NCBI GenBank assembly: GCA_016806145.1 | Contig: CP063167.1 | Span: forward strand, 864,501-928,500 | Direction of reading: 5' to 3' | From: Variovorax paradoxus | GTDB taxonomy: Bacteria; Pseudomonadota; Gammaproteobacteria; Burkholderiales; Burkholderiaceae_C | Length of the DNA stretch: 64,000 nt | Position numbers and translations under genes: made by a program | Shown here: positions 43,611-52,234 of the stretch, piece after piece | How the letters are laid out: each line of letters begins with the position of its first letter | How positions within the stretch are numbered: the stretch's first letter is position 1 | Notes under the pieces: model-generated | Databases searched by the model: none | The model's input: only the letters and a program-made list of their open reading frames with translations | Told to the model about the DNA's origin: nothing

Positions 43611-45224
43611 ATGACTGCTTCCATGTCCGCTGAGCCCACGCACCATCCCGCCGCACCTGCTTCGGCCACCTCCCGGCGAGGCATGGTGACGAGCCCCCAT
43701 CCGCTGGCCAGTGCGGCGGGCCTGGAGGTGCTGGCCGATGGCGGCAATGCGATCGAGGCCGCCATCGCCATGGCGGCCGTACTGTGCGTCGTGTGCCCGC
43801 ACTTCACCGGGCTCGGAGGCGACGGTTTCTGGCTCATCGCGCAGCCCGGCGCGCCCGTGCGCGGCATCTCCGGCGTGGGGCAGGCCGCCGCAGCGCTCCC
43901 GCCGCTGTCGGGACCAGTCCCGCTGCGCGGCGGCGCGTCGGCATTGACCACGGCCGCGGCGGTGGACAGCTGGGCCCGGGCCTTCGACATCTCGGCGCGC
44001 AACTGGCAGGGCCGCCAGCGCTGGGCGTCACTGCTGTCTCGCGCGATCGAACATGCGCAGGAGGGCTTTGCCGTGTCGGCCTCGCAGCGCTTCTGGCACG
44101 AGATGCGGGCCGCGGAGGCGCAGCACTGGCACGGCTTCGACGCGGCGTTTCCCGTGGGGCCTTCGCACCAGCACCAGCGCCAGCCCGGGCTGGCGCACAC
44201 GCTGTCGCGGCTCGCGGCGCACGGCCCGCGCGAGTTCTACGAAGGCGAAGTCGCGCACCGCCTCGCGGCCGGCCTGCAGGCCGCGGGTTCGCCGCTCACG
44301 CTGGACGACATGCGCGGCACCCGCGCCCGGGAAGTGACGCCGCTGGCCGTGCCCTACCGCGGCGGCACGCTGCTGAGCCTGCCGCCGCCGACACAGGGCT
44401 TCGCCACGCTGGAAGCCATGGGCATCCTCGGCGAGCAGGATTTCTCCGGCATCGCCGAAGGCAGCGCCGAGCACTTCCACCGGATGGTCGAGGCGATCAA
44501 GCTGGCCTTCGTCGACCGCGACCGCTTCCTGGCCGACCCCGATTTCACCGAGGTGCCCGTGCAGCGGCTGCTCGACGCCGCCTACATCCAACAGCAGGCG
44601 GCGCGGGCGCAGGCCGGCGCACGGGCGATGCCCTGGCCCCAGCGATTCCGCCACGGCGACACCGTGTTCTTCGCGGCCGCGGACGCCTCCGGGCGCGGTG
44701 CGGGCGTGCTCCAGAGCATCTACTACGACTGGGGCAGCGGTGTCGTGGCCGGCGACACCGGTGTGCTGTGGCACAACCGCGGCGCGGCCTTCCACCACGA
44801 TGCGAACCATCCCAACGGGCTGCGCGGCGGCAAGCGGCCCTTCCATACGCTGAACCCCGTCGCTTTCATGCGCGACGGTCGGCCCGAGCTGCTGCTGGGC
44901 ACGCAGGGCGCGGACGGGCAGCCGCAGACCCTGGTGGCGCTGCTCACCCGGCTGATCGACTTCGGCCTGGACCCCGCGCAGGCACTGGCAAGGCCGCGCT
45001 TCCTGCTCGGACGGACCTTCTCCGACAGCCGCGACAGCCTGAAGCTGGAGCAGGACGTGGGGCCCGAGGTGATGGCATCGTTGACCGCGCGCGGCCACGA
45101 GGTCGCGCCCATCGCCGCGCACAGCCCACTGGCAGGGCTGCCCGGCGTGATCCGCTTTGAAGCCGACGGCAGCCTGGCGGGCGCGCACGACCCTCGCGGT
45201 GATGGGGTCGCACTGGGTCTTTGA
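43611..45224 (+). CDS. Gamma-glutamyltransferase-family protein
   Basis: A 537-residue Ntn-hydrolase precursor. RRGMVTSPHPLASAAGLEVL is the family start; the autocatalytic Thr is in FRHGDTVFFAAADASG (new N-terminus of the small subunit). The conserved C-terminal segment reads LNPVAFMRDGRPELLLGTQG. There is no signal peptide, so it is probably cytoplasmic, unlike classical periplasmic GGT. Possible roles: deblocking a gamma-glutamylated intermediate, or acylase-type hydrolysis. Co-transcribed with the amidase operon (13-bp gap). Confidence 0.92.
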   Translation: MTASMSAEPTHHPAAPASATSRRGMVTSPHPLASAAGLEVLADGGNAIEAAIAMAAVLCVVCPHFTGLGGDGFWLIAQPGAPVRGISGVGQAAAALPPLSGPVPLRGGASALTTAAAVDSWARAFDISARNWQGRQRWASLLSRAIEHAQEGFAVSASQRFWHEMRAAEAQHWHGFDAAFPVGPSHQHQRQPGLAHTLSRLAAHGPREFYEGEVAHRLAAGLQAAGSPLTLDDMRGTRAREVTPLAVPYRGGTLLSLPPPTQGFATLEAMGILGEQDFSGIAEGSAEHFHRMVEAIKLAFVDRDRFLADPDFTEVPVQRLLDAAYIQQQAARAQAGARAMPWPQRFRHGDTVFFAAADASGRGAGVLQSIYYDWGSGVVAGDTGVLWHNRGAAFHHDANHPNGLRGGKRPFHTLNPVAFMRDGRPELLLGTQGADGQPQTLVALLTRLIDFGLDPAQALARPRFLLGRTFSDSRDSLKLEQDVGPEVMASLTARGHEVAPIAAHSPLAGLPGVIRFEADGSLAGAHDPRGDGVALGL

Positions 45225-45230
45225 ATGCCA

Positions 45231-45244
45231 GGCTGCCGGCAGCC
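45231..45244. terminator. GC-rich palindrome in the convergent gap
   Basis: GGCTGCCGGCAGCC is a perfect 14-bp palindrome in the 26-bp gap between the convergent GGT-like and HiPIP genes. There is no T run. It may stop transcription of either gene, but the evidence is weak. Confidence 0.3.
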
Positions 45245-45250
45245 CGGCCC

Positions 45251-45613
45251 TCAGGCCTTCTTCGCCCAGGCGCTGCACCCCCTGGCGTTGACCTGCTTGC
45301 CGGAGAACAGCGCGCAGCTGCTCTTCGGGTCGGTCGGCTTCGATTGCCACAGTGCGCAGCCGTTGCACAGCTGGGCGTTGTCGTGCTTCGGGGATTTCTT
45401 CGTATCGGCCCTGGCCGAATCCGCGACGTAGCCGAGCGCCACGGCTTGCGGCTCTTTCTCGTCGAGCTGGGCCTGCCCGAACGCACCGGAGGCGCAGGCG
45501 GCAGCGCCCGTCGCGGTGAGGGTCAGGATGAAGATGCGGCGGCTGGATGTGATCTGGAACTTTTGTCGTGTGTGGAACGGGTGCAAGGCCGTCCGGCGCG
45601 GCGTTGCGCTCAT
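45251..45613 (-). CDS. High-potential iron-sulfur protein (HiPIP)
   Basis: A 120-residue protein. The Tat signal (SSRRIFILTLTATGAAACAS) ends near GAFGQA. Four Cys in the HiPIP spacing are C83-x2-C86-x13-C100-x12-C113 (LCNGCALWQSKPTDPKSSCA, then ARGCSAW), binding one 4Fe-4S cluster. VALGYVADSARADTKK contains the conserved Tyr near the cluster. It is a periplasmic electron carrier, common in Burkholderiales. Confidence 0.93.
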   Translation of the reverse strand: MSATPRRTALHPFHTRQKFQITSSRRIFILTLTATGAAACASGAFGQAQLDEKEPQAVALGYVADSARADTKKSPKHDNAQLCNGCALWQSKPTDPKSSCALFSGKQVNARGCSAWAKKA

Positions 45614-45706
45614 TCAGCCTCGCCAGCACGAGAACGCCCGTGGCCAGCAGCGTGGCGATGCAGAACCCGACGACCTGCAGAACTGCGTCCGATGTGACGT
45701 TCTTCA
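45608..45706 (-). CDS. Possible small membrane protein upstream of HiPIP (end uncertain)
   Basis: From the ATG at 45706, preceded by GAGG 7 bp upstream, the minus strand encodes about 33 residues with one strong hydrophobic helix (LQVVGFCIATLLATGVLVLA). The frame does not stop at the HiPIP start but runs on through antisense DNA. In an adjacent frame a stop falls exactly in an ATGA with the HiPIP ATG. That suggests the natural gene ended there and has lost a base, or that the frame is a relic. Confidence 0.3.
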
Positions 45707-46292
45707 TGGGGCGACCTCGCGGTGGATGTCTGGACTGGCCTGCGCTCATTCTTGAGCGGCCTGCTGCATGCTTGAGCAGGCTGCCGCACGCGGCGTTGCG
45801 CAGGATCAACCGCGCGAGTCGATGGGCGCGGGCGATGCGTCGACCGGAACCACCTCGTACAGCAGTTGCCCCTGGATCCCGGCCAGCGAGATCGCGCCGG
45901 TCAGCACCGCGGCGAGGTTGGGCGCGCAAAGCAGCGGCAGCTACTCGATGGTGACCCAGCGGAATGCGTCCGTCTCGGGACGCCCCCGTCCTGAACGGAT
46001 GAGCAGATCAAAGACATCGTTCCCCTCAAGGCCATCGTGAACGACAAGGTGGTCTACGAAGCGCGCGAATGAGCGTCATGCACGGAAGACGCGGCCAGCG
46101 CCGCATTGCCGTTTTTCAGCACACGGAGGGTGGGGGACCCGCCGCACGTCCAAGGGGACGGTTGTCACCAAGCTTGGGCCCGTACTCGCGAGCGCACTTC
46201 CCGTCCTCTTCCATCTCATCCGCAGCGATTGCGAAGACGTGCTCTTCACACCGCGCATCTAAACCGCATGCCACGCGTTTTCGGAGGCTAGG
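45707..46292. other. Gene-poor stretch with small relics
   Basis: No intact gene. The only recognisable piece is the amidohydrolase tail at 45998-46072. On the minus strand at about 45910-45825 a protein-like frame AVLTGAISLAGIQGQLLYEV ends in a stop, family unknown. Confidence 0.35.
45998..46072 (+). pseudogene. Amidohydrolase (YtcJ-like) C-terminal tail
   Basis: Reads DEQIKDIVPLKAIVNDKVVY then EARE and a stop. This matches the end of metal-dependent amidohydrolases, whose last strand is typically IKDIKPLATVVNGKVVY-like. Only 24 codons survive. Confidence 0.4.
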
Positions 46293-46990
46293 TTGCATCA
46301 GCTGAATGGGGCAGTGCACCCGCATTGGCTCTTTCAAGACGCCTCGTGTGTCGCCGTCCTAGAGTTATTCGGGAACCTCATTAGAGTGTTCGAACGTGGC
46401 GCCAAAGCCGGCCGCGCGCAGCAGGTGCACGAGGACTATCACCGCAATCGCCTGCACGAAACGAAGGCCTACTTCAGCAAGACTGCGCGCGTGCACCCTT
46501 TCGGCCAGCTCCTGCGCGTCGAACTGGAAGTGGCCCTGGACGGAACCGCGGATCACCGCACCCGGTACCTCCACATGCAGAAGCTCAGCGGCGCCTTCGG
46601 CCGCCAAGTTGCCCTAACCTACGGTGGCGCTGTGGTGGGCGACGCCCGGCTCATCGACCGCGCAGGCGGCATCGGCTATCAAGCCAACGTGATGCTGGTT
46701 TTCGATGGTCCGGGCCGCTCGGAAATGCTCGCGATCGAAGAAGCGCTGCCAAGCATTTGGCGCAACTTGGCCGCAACTGGGCGACTGCCGGCAACCCACG
46801 CAATGCCGAGCTCCCAGTACCGCGGCACCGGGATCGAGACCGCGACTACGAGTCGCTTGCGAGCCAGTTGGACAAGGCGGCGGTCTACAAGGCCGGCACA
46901 AGCGAAATTTTTCGCGTGAGCGTTGCGCGGGTATTTAACGGTCTCGTGCTGGCAGAAGTTTCGGTCATCGACCCCAACCGAAAGAAGTAG
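46293..46990 (+). pseudogene. Unrecognised gene, apparently frameshifted, ending at a strong terminator
   Basis: The first frame (from 46293) is protein-like up to about 46790: LHETKAYFSKTARVHPFGQL, LRVELEVALDGTADHRTRYL, YQANVMLVFDGPGRSEMLAI. A second frame then takes over: RDYESLASQLDKAAVYKAGT, SEIFRVSVARVFNGLVLAEV, SVIDPNRKK and a stop at 46990. A terminator begins 17 bp later. The simplest reading is one gene with a frameshift between 46750 and 46850. No family recognised; no signal peptide. Confidence 0.4.
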
Positions 46991-47353
46991 GTCCACCAAC
47001 GCGAACAAGCGGCTGATTCTTGTGGGCTCCAGCCGCTTTTATTTATTGATGCCACCCTCGATATGCACGAACCGCGTGTGCGCGCCACCCAGCGGGAGCG
47101 CCGCACGCCGCGCATATCGAGCACGCGTTCCTGCGGCGCGAGGGGGCGGACCGCTTCGAAAACCATGCGGCCCCTCCAGTCAAAGCGCCTGACACCCATT
47201 GTGGTTAGACGCACGTCTCCTCGACGGGCGGAGACAAGGCCTTGGCGACAACCAAGAATCTTCGAAAGGCACCCGCCCGCATGCCACCACGGTCGGCGAG
47301 GCCAGCGGCGACCGCCGCCAAGACCTCCAATTCAACTTTCCGACCGACTCTTC
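46991..47353. other. Upstream region of the permease operon
   Basis: Contains the terminator at 47007 and then about 310 bp without a convincing gene. The frame open from 47063 into the permease is rich in Arg and Pro and was not accepted as coding. A promoter for the permease operon must lie here, but I cannot point to defined boxes. Confidence 0.4.
47007..47045 (+). terminator. Rho-independent terminator
   Basis: AAGCGGCTG (47007-47015) and CAGCCGCTT (47030-47038) form a perfect nine-base stem with a 14-base loop, followed by TTATTTATT. It lies 17 bp after the stop at 46990. This is the clearest intrinsic terminator in the window. Confidence 0.85.
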
Positions 47354-48745
47354 ATGTCACTCCTGATAATTCTGTTTGCGCTGGGCTTGCTGATCTTCGC
47401 CGCCTATCGCGGCCACAGCGTAATCCTCTTCGCGCCGATCGCCGCGCTCCTGGCCGTCCTGCTGACACACCCCGCGCTGGTCGCGCCGGTCTACGTGGGC
47501 GTGTTCATGGACAAGATGGTGCAATTCATCAAGCTGTACTTTCCGGTCTTCATGCTCGGAGCACTATTCGGCAAGCTGATCGAAATATCCGGCTTCGCCA
47601 GAGCCATCGTCGCTTCCACCATCGACCTCGTGGGAAAGCAACGCGCCATGCTTTCAATCGTTCTCGTCTGCGTCGCACTCACGTACGGCGGTGTTTCGCT
47701 GTTCGTCGCGGTCTTCGCCGTCTATCCATTCGCTTCAGAACTATTTCGTCAGCTGCACATCCCCAAGCGCCTGATTCCCGGGACCATCGCGCTGGGCGCG
47801 TTCAGCTTCACTATGGACTCGCTTCCTGGAACTCCCCAGATCCAGAACATCATTCCGACCACGTTTTTCGGCACTACGACCTGGGCGGCACCATGGATGG
47901 GGTCGATCGGCTCCGCCTTCATCCTCGTTTCCGGCATCGCGTATCTCGAATGGCGGCGACGTGCGGCTTCCAGTCGTGGCGAGGGCTATGGGAACCACAC
48001 CCTCAATGAGCCGATGCCTGTGACCGGTGCAAGGCTACCGAACGTATGGGTCGCCGTCTCCCCCCTGCTCGTCGTCGCTGTCGCCAACAAGTTCCTCACG
48101 GGCTGGATACCTACCGCCTTCGGCAAGACCTATGTCATCGCCCTTCCAGGCCTCGCAAACCCGGTGACCGGCGAGGTGGCATCCGTGGTAGCCATCTGGG
48201 CAGTCGAAGGCGCGCTGCTTCTGGGTATAGCCAGCGTGCTCCTCTTTGCGTGGACCAACGTCACGACGGGCTTCATTGAGGGGAGCAAATCAGCGATCAG
48301 CGGCTCGCTTCTGGCAGCCATGAACACGGCCTCGGAGTACGGATTCGGCGCAGTCATCGCGGCGCTACCCGGATTCGCGATCGTCGCACATGCTTTGACC
48401 GGCATTCCCAACCCTCTGATAAATGAAGCCGTGGCGGTCACCGTGCTCGCAGGCATCACAGGTTCCGCCTCTGGCGGGATGAGCATTGCGCTTGCGGCCA
48501 TGGCGAACCAATTCATCCAGAGCGCACAGGCCGCTGGCATCCCGCTGGAGGTCCTTCATCGCATTGCGGCCATGGCAAGCGGAGGCATGGACACATTGCC
48601 GCACAACGGCGCCGTGATCACGCTTCTTGCCGTTTCCGGGCTGACACACCGAGAGGCTTATCTCGACATCTTCGCGGTCACATGCCTCAAGACGGTGGCC
48701 GTCTTCGTCGTCATTGCCCTCTATCTCGTGTTCGGCATTTATTAA
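47354..48745 (+). CDS. GntP-family permease
   Basis: A 463-residue polytopic membrane protein with about 12 hydrophobic segments. Family features: [32 protein letters not shown] N-terminal loop ([20 protein letters not shown]), [20 protein letters not shown] and the C-terminal [20 protein letters not shown]. GntP proteins are proton symporters for gluconate-like acids; 3-hydroxybutyrate/acetoacetate carriers occur in the same superfamily. With the decarboxylase and 3-hydroxybutyrate dehydrogenase downstream, a short ketone-body acid is the likely substrate. Confidence 0.93.
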   Translation: MSLLIILFALGLLIFAAYRGHSVILFAPIAALLAVLLTHPALVAPVYVGVFMDKMVQFIKLYFPVFMLGALFGKLIEISGFARAIVASTIDLVGKQRAMLSIVLVCVALTYGGVSLFVAVFAVYPFASELFRQLHIPKRLIPGTIALGAFSFTMDSLPGTPQIQNIIPTTFFGTTTWAAPWMGSIGSAFILVSGIAYLEWRRRAASSRGEGYGNHTLNEPMPVTGARLPNVWVAVSPLLVVAVANKFLTGWIPTAFGKTYVIALPGLANPVTGEVASVVAIWAVEGALLLGIASVLLFAWTNVTTGFIEGSKSAISGSLLAAMNTASEYGFGAVIAALPGFAIVAHALTGIPNPLINEAVAVTVLAGITGSASGGMSIALAAMANQFIQSAQAAGIPLEVLHRIAAMASGGMDTLPHNGAVITLLAVSGLTHREAYLDIFAVTCLKTVAVFVVIALYLVFGIY

Positions 48746-48768
48746 CCCTTCGCTTCTGGAGCACCTCC

Positions 48769-49500
48769 ATGCTTGAAAGCCACGTTCGCAACAACGCGTT
48801 CTCTATGCCCTTTTCTTCCCCCGCCTTCACGTGCGGGCCCTACCGCTTCATCAACCGTGAGTATCTAGTGGTGAGTTACGAAACGGACATCGACGCTCTG
48901 AGGGAAATCGTGCCAGAACCGCTTGAGGTGCGGGATCCGATCGTCAACTTCGAGTTCATGAGGATGCCCGACTCGACGGGATTCGGCGACTACACAGAGG
49001 CGGGCCAAGTCATTCCTGTGCACTACGACGGTAAGCAAGGCAACTACGTGCACGCCATGTACCTGGACAGCGAGGCGCCGATTGCTGGTGGGCGCGAGAT
49101 CTGGGGATTTCCAAAAAAGCTTGGCTCACCGGTCCTCGTTGTCGCGGGCGACACCCTGCTTGGAACTCTGGACTACGGGCCGGTGCGCCTCGCAACAGCC
49201 ACCATGGGGTTCAAGCATAGTGCGACCGATCCTGCTGTCCTTCAACAAGCCCTGTCCGCACCGAACTACCTCTTGAAGGTCATTCCCCACGTGGACGGCT
49301 CTCCGCGCATCTGCGAGCTGGTCGAGTACCACACCACAGAAGTCACAGTCAAAGGCAGTTGGACCGGGCCCGCCGCGCTGGATCTGCACCCGCATGCCCT
49401 GGCCCCCGTCACTCGTCTCCCGGTGCGCAGGGTGGTGTCCGCCCAGCATTTCGTCACCGACCTCACTCTCGCGCTCGGTACTGTCGTCCACGAGTATTGA
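48769..49500 (+). CDS. adc: Acetoacetate decarboxylase
   Basis: A 243-residue protein. The Schiff-base Lys region is in [19 protein letters not shown], and [20 protein letters not shown] holds the conserved acidic residues. It converts acetoacetate to acetone and CO2 in characterised members; some relatives act on other beta-keto acids. The start at 48769 has GGAG 6-9 bp upstream. It follows the permease by 23 bp and precedes the dehydrogenase by 22 bp, forming one operon. Confidence 0.93.
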   Translation: MLESHVRNNAFSMPFSSPAFTCGPYRFINREYLVVSYETDIDALREIVPEPLEVRDPIVNFEFMRMPDSTGFGDYTEAGQVIPVHYDGKQGNYVHAMYLDSEAPIAGGREIWGFPKKLGSPVLVVAGDTLLGTLDYGPVRLATATMGFKHSATDPAVLQQALSAPNYLLKVIPHVDGSPRICELVEYHTTEVTVKGSWTGPAALDLHPHALAPVTRLPVRRVVSAQHFVTDLTLALGTVVHEY

Positions 49501-49522
49501 CCATCAACCCAAGGAAACATCC

Positions 49523-50308
49523 ATGTCCAAACTCGAAGGTAAAGTTGCGTTCATTACAGGTGCTGCCAGCGGCATCGGGCGACAAATCGCCGAACGCTAT
49601 GCGCGCGAAGGCGCCATCGTGGTCATTGCCGACATGAACGAGGGCGCTGCGCACGAGACGGCTCAGCGATTTGCCGACAAGGGATGGCGAACATTTGCCG
49701 TCGGCGTCGACGTCACGGACGAGGAGCAAGTCGATCGCGCGGTTGATCTGGCTGCCCGCGAACTCGGCGGCATCGACATCCTGGTGAGCAATGCCGGCAT
49801 CCAGATCGTCAAGCCGGTGGAGGAATTTTCGCTGTCCGAATGGAAGAAGATGCTTTCCATCCAGCTAGACGGTGCGTTCCTGACGACGCGCGCCGCCCTC
49901 AGGCACATGTACGCCGCTGGCAAGGGCGGCAGCATCATCTACATGGGTTCGGTACATTCGAAAGAAGCTTCGCTGCTGAAGGCGCCTTACGTCACCGCCA
50001 AGCATGGGCTGATCGGACTGGCGAAGGTGATCGCCAAGGAAGGCGCAAAACACGGCGTGCGTGCCAACGTCATCTGCCCCGGCTTCGTGCGCACGCCCTT
50101 GGTGGACAAGCAGATTCCCGAGCAGGCCAGAGCCCTGAACCTCTCCGAAGAGGATGTCATCCGCAAGGTCATGCTCAAGGAGACGGTGGACGGCGAGTTC
50201 ACGACGCTGGACGACGTCGCAGAGGTAGCCCTGCTGTTCGCCTCGTTCCCGAGCAACGCACTGACGGGCCAGTCGCTGGTCGTCAGTCACGGGTGGTCCA
50301 TGCATTGA
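49523..50308 (+). CDS. bdhA: 3-hydroxybutyrate dehydrogenase (SDR)
   Basis: A 261-residue SDR. NAD motif [29 protein letters not shown], Ser in [13 protein letters not shown], and catalytic YVTAKHG (YxxxK). The C-terminal region carries features of D-3-hydroxybutyrate dehydrogenases ([20 protein letters not shown] and a HGWSMH end, close to the usual HGW-MQ). AAGGAAA lies just upstream of the ATG. It interconverts 3-hydroxybutyrate and acetoacetate, matching the decarboxylase next door. Confidence 0.9.
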   Translation: MSKLEGKVAFITGAASGIGRQIAERYAREGAIVVIADMNEGAAHETAQRFADKGWRTFAVGVDVTDEEQVDRAVDLAARELGGIDILVSNAGIQIVKPVEEFSLSEWKKMLSIQLDGAFLTTRAALRHMYAAGKGGSIIYMGSVHSKEASLLKAPYVTAKHGLIGLAKVIAKEGAKHGVRANVICPGFVRTPLVDKQIPEQARALNLSEEDVIRKVMLKETVDGEFTTLDDVAEVALLFASFPSNALTGQSLVVSHGWSMH

Positions 50309-50565
50309 ACACGTGCAAGGCATTGCCTGCTAATTACCGCAAAAGCCTAGGCCACCACGCCCCGGGCTCGACACTACCGGTGTGGGCCCGAGCGCAGGAG
50401 GGTGCCCTGCGAGCGAAGACATCAACCAGAAACAGCGCCCGCTATCCCTTTTTTCCGTTGTGGCAGGTTGAGTCCGATGAAACCCTCTGGCTTCGTTCCG
50501 CTCTCCTGCCGCAGAGCGGTATTGAAATGCCGCGCTGGACGGCTTCGAACTACCTGTGCTCGACC

Positions 50566-51153
50566 ATGACCCGCCTGCCCGTGCACGAGATTGCCACCGC
50601 GCCCGAGGGCGCCCGCCAATCGGCCGAGAAGGTCCTCGCTGCCAATGGCTTCATCCCGAACCTGATCAATGTGCTGGCAAATGCGCCTGAAGCACTTGAC
50701 CCCTACCTCAGGGTCGGCCAGATCAACGCCAAGAGCGCATGGAAGGCGCGTGCGAGAGAGGTCGTGCAGATCACGGCAGCGAGAATCTGCGGCTGCGACT
50801 TCTGCATAGCAGGCCACACCAAGATCGGGCTGCACCAGGCCAAGGTCACCCGAGCCCAACTCCTCGTACTGCAGGCGGTCGAGGGTTGCGGTGACACCAG
50901 CCTCGACGCCGTCCGTGAGTTCACGGAGGCGATCGTCGCGACAGGAGGTGCGGTCAGTGACGCGCAACTCGAGTACTCCTACGCCTCAGTCTATGCACGA
51001 CGGGCGCTGGATGTCAGCCTCGGCGTAGATCTGGCCACGCTGTGCAACTTCGCGAACAATCTTGCCCGCAGCCCCGTCGATCCGCAGCTCCAACCCTACC
51101 TTCCAAAGAGCTTCCGGCCAGCCAAAGAGTTGCGGGGCCAACATGCTCGTTGA
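50566..51153 (+). CDS. AhpD/carboxymuconolactone decarboxylase-family protein
   Basis: A 195-residue helical protein (start MTRLPVHEIATAPEGARQSA; an alternative in-frame ATG is at 50527). The redox CxxC-H motif of AhpD proteins is seen in CGCDFCIAGHTKIG. GFIPNLINVLANAPEALDPY is the usual first helix pair. Such proteins reduce peroxides or act as alkylhydroperoxidase-like partners. It overlaps the acyl-CoA dehydrogenase gene by 11 bp. Confidence 0.9.
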   Translation: MTRLPVHEIATAPEGARQSAEKVLAANGFIPNLINVLANAPEALDPYLRVGQINAKSAWKARAREVVQITAARICGCDFCIAGHTKIGLHQAKVTRAQLLVLQAVEGCGDTSLDAVREFTEAIVATGGAVSDAQLEYSYASVYARRALDVSLGVDLATLCNFANNLARSPVDPQLQPYLPKSFRPAKELRGQHAR

Positions 51154-52234
51154 GACCGATGCCGCATGGCTGGCAGCACAAGCCCACGCGTTGGACAGCG
51201 ACGCATCGCTCGCTGCTGAAGTCGTTCCGCGGCTGGCCAGAGCCGGTCTGTTCGCCCATGGCGTCCCTGAGCATCTTGGGGGCCTTGGCGGCAAGATCAG
51301 CCTGGCCATCGAATCGGTTGCGCAAGTTGCCTCGCTGTCGCTTTCCGCCGCGTTCGTCCTCTGGGCACAGTGCGTGATGATTCAGATGCTGAGTCAGTCG
51401 GACCGTACCGCGCTGCGCGACCTGCATGTCGAGCGACTGATGGCCGGCCGAACGGCCGGCGCTCCGGGGCTGTCAAACATCATAAAGTTCCTGAGCGGAA
51501 TCGAGGCAATCAACGTGGTTGCGACGCCGGCGCCGCATGGTGGCTGGACGCTCAAGGGCACGGTCCCCTGGTGCACCAACCTGCGTCGGGAGCGATTCCT
51601 TGTGGCGATTGCCGTGGCAAAGGACGAGGGCGGCCCGCCAATGATCGTGGCGCTCCCGTCGGACAGAACCGGCCTCATGCGCTCTGGCGACCTTGATCTC
51701 ATCGCGCTGCGCGGAACCAACACCGCCTCGATCACCCTCGACGCCGTCCAAATCGAAAGCAGCGACCTCCTAGCTGACATAGCTCCGACATTCCTGCCCA
51801 GAGTGCGCCCGGTCTTCCTGGGCCTCCAATGCGGCCTGTCCATTGGCCTAGCTCGGGCCTCGGTCGCCCAAGCACTTCAAAATGCCGCGAGTGCGGAGCA
51901 CATTCTTGCCGCGCCCATCAAGGAACTCGCTCAACGGCTCGAAGCGACGGCAGACACCCTTAAGTCCGGCGTCGACAACGGAACCTTCGTCGACTCGCCC
52001 CATCGCCTCTTCCGACTTCGCCTGGAATTGAACGCTTGCGTGCAGGAAGCAATCCAGTTCGAACTCCAGGCCAGCGGCGGACGGGCTTTCCTGCGCAGGG
52101 GGGATTTCATCCGCCGATGGCGCGAGTCGGCATTCATTCCCATCGTGACGCCCAGCGTTACGCAATTGCTCGCTGAACTGGCCAAGCACCCTACGCGCAG
52201 TGCAGCGGCGGGAAACTCTTCAGGTCTGTTCTGA
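51143..52234 (+). CDS. Acyl-CoA dehydrogenase-family protein
   Basis: A 363-residue flavoprotein of the ACAD fold. HGVPEHLGGLGGKISLAIES is near residue 40. The central domain reads GWTLKGTVPWCTNLRRERFL and ITLDAVQIESSDLLA, followed by a helical C-terminal domain. It is closest to the short DszC/SfnB/SfnC-like branch rather than fatty-acid enzymes. This branch is often found with AhpD-like proteins and NitT/TauT-type transporters in sulfur acquisition, which matches this neighbourhood. Substrate unknown. Confidence 0.87.
   Translation: MLVETDAAWLAAQAHALDSDASLAAEVVPRLARAGLFAHGVPEHLGGLGGKISLAIESVAQVASLSLSAAFVLWAQCVMIQMLSQSDRTALRDLHVERLMAGRTAGAPGLSNIIKFLSGIEAINVVATPAPHGGWTLKGTVPWCTNLRRERFLVAIAVAKDEGGPPMIVALPSDRTGLMRSGDLDLIALRGTNTASITLDAVQIESSDLLADIAPTFLPRVRPVFLGLQCGLSIGLARASVAQALQNAASAEHILAAPIKELAQRLEATADTLKSGVDNGTFVDSPHRLFRLRLELNACVQEAIQFELQASGGRAFLRRGDFIRRWRESAFIPIVTPSVTQLLAELAKHPTRSAAAGNSSGLF

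Noticed and set aside
43469..44200. 243-codon minus-strand frame opposite TetR and GGT starts
   Set aside because: Antisense to two supported genes and rich in Cys/Arg/Pro with no family motif.
44028..45929. Long minus-strand open frame across the gamma-glutamyltransferase gene
   Set aside because: It is antisense to a well-supported gene and His/Arg-rich. Long stop-free antisense frames are expected at this GC content.
47063..47353. N-terminal extension of the GntP permease
   Set aside because: Arg/Pro-rich and not membrane-like. The permease begins with a typical hydrophobic start at 47354.
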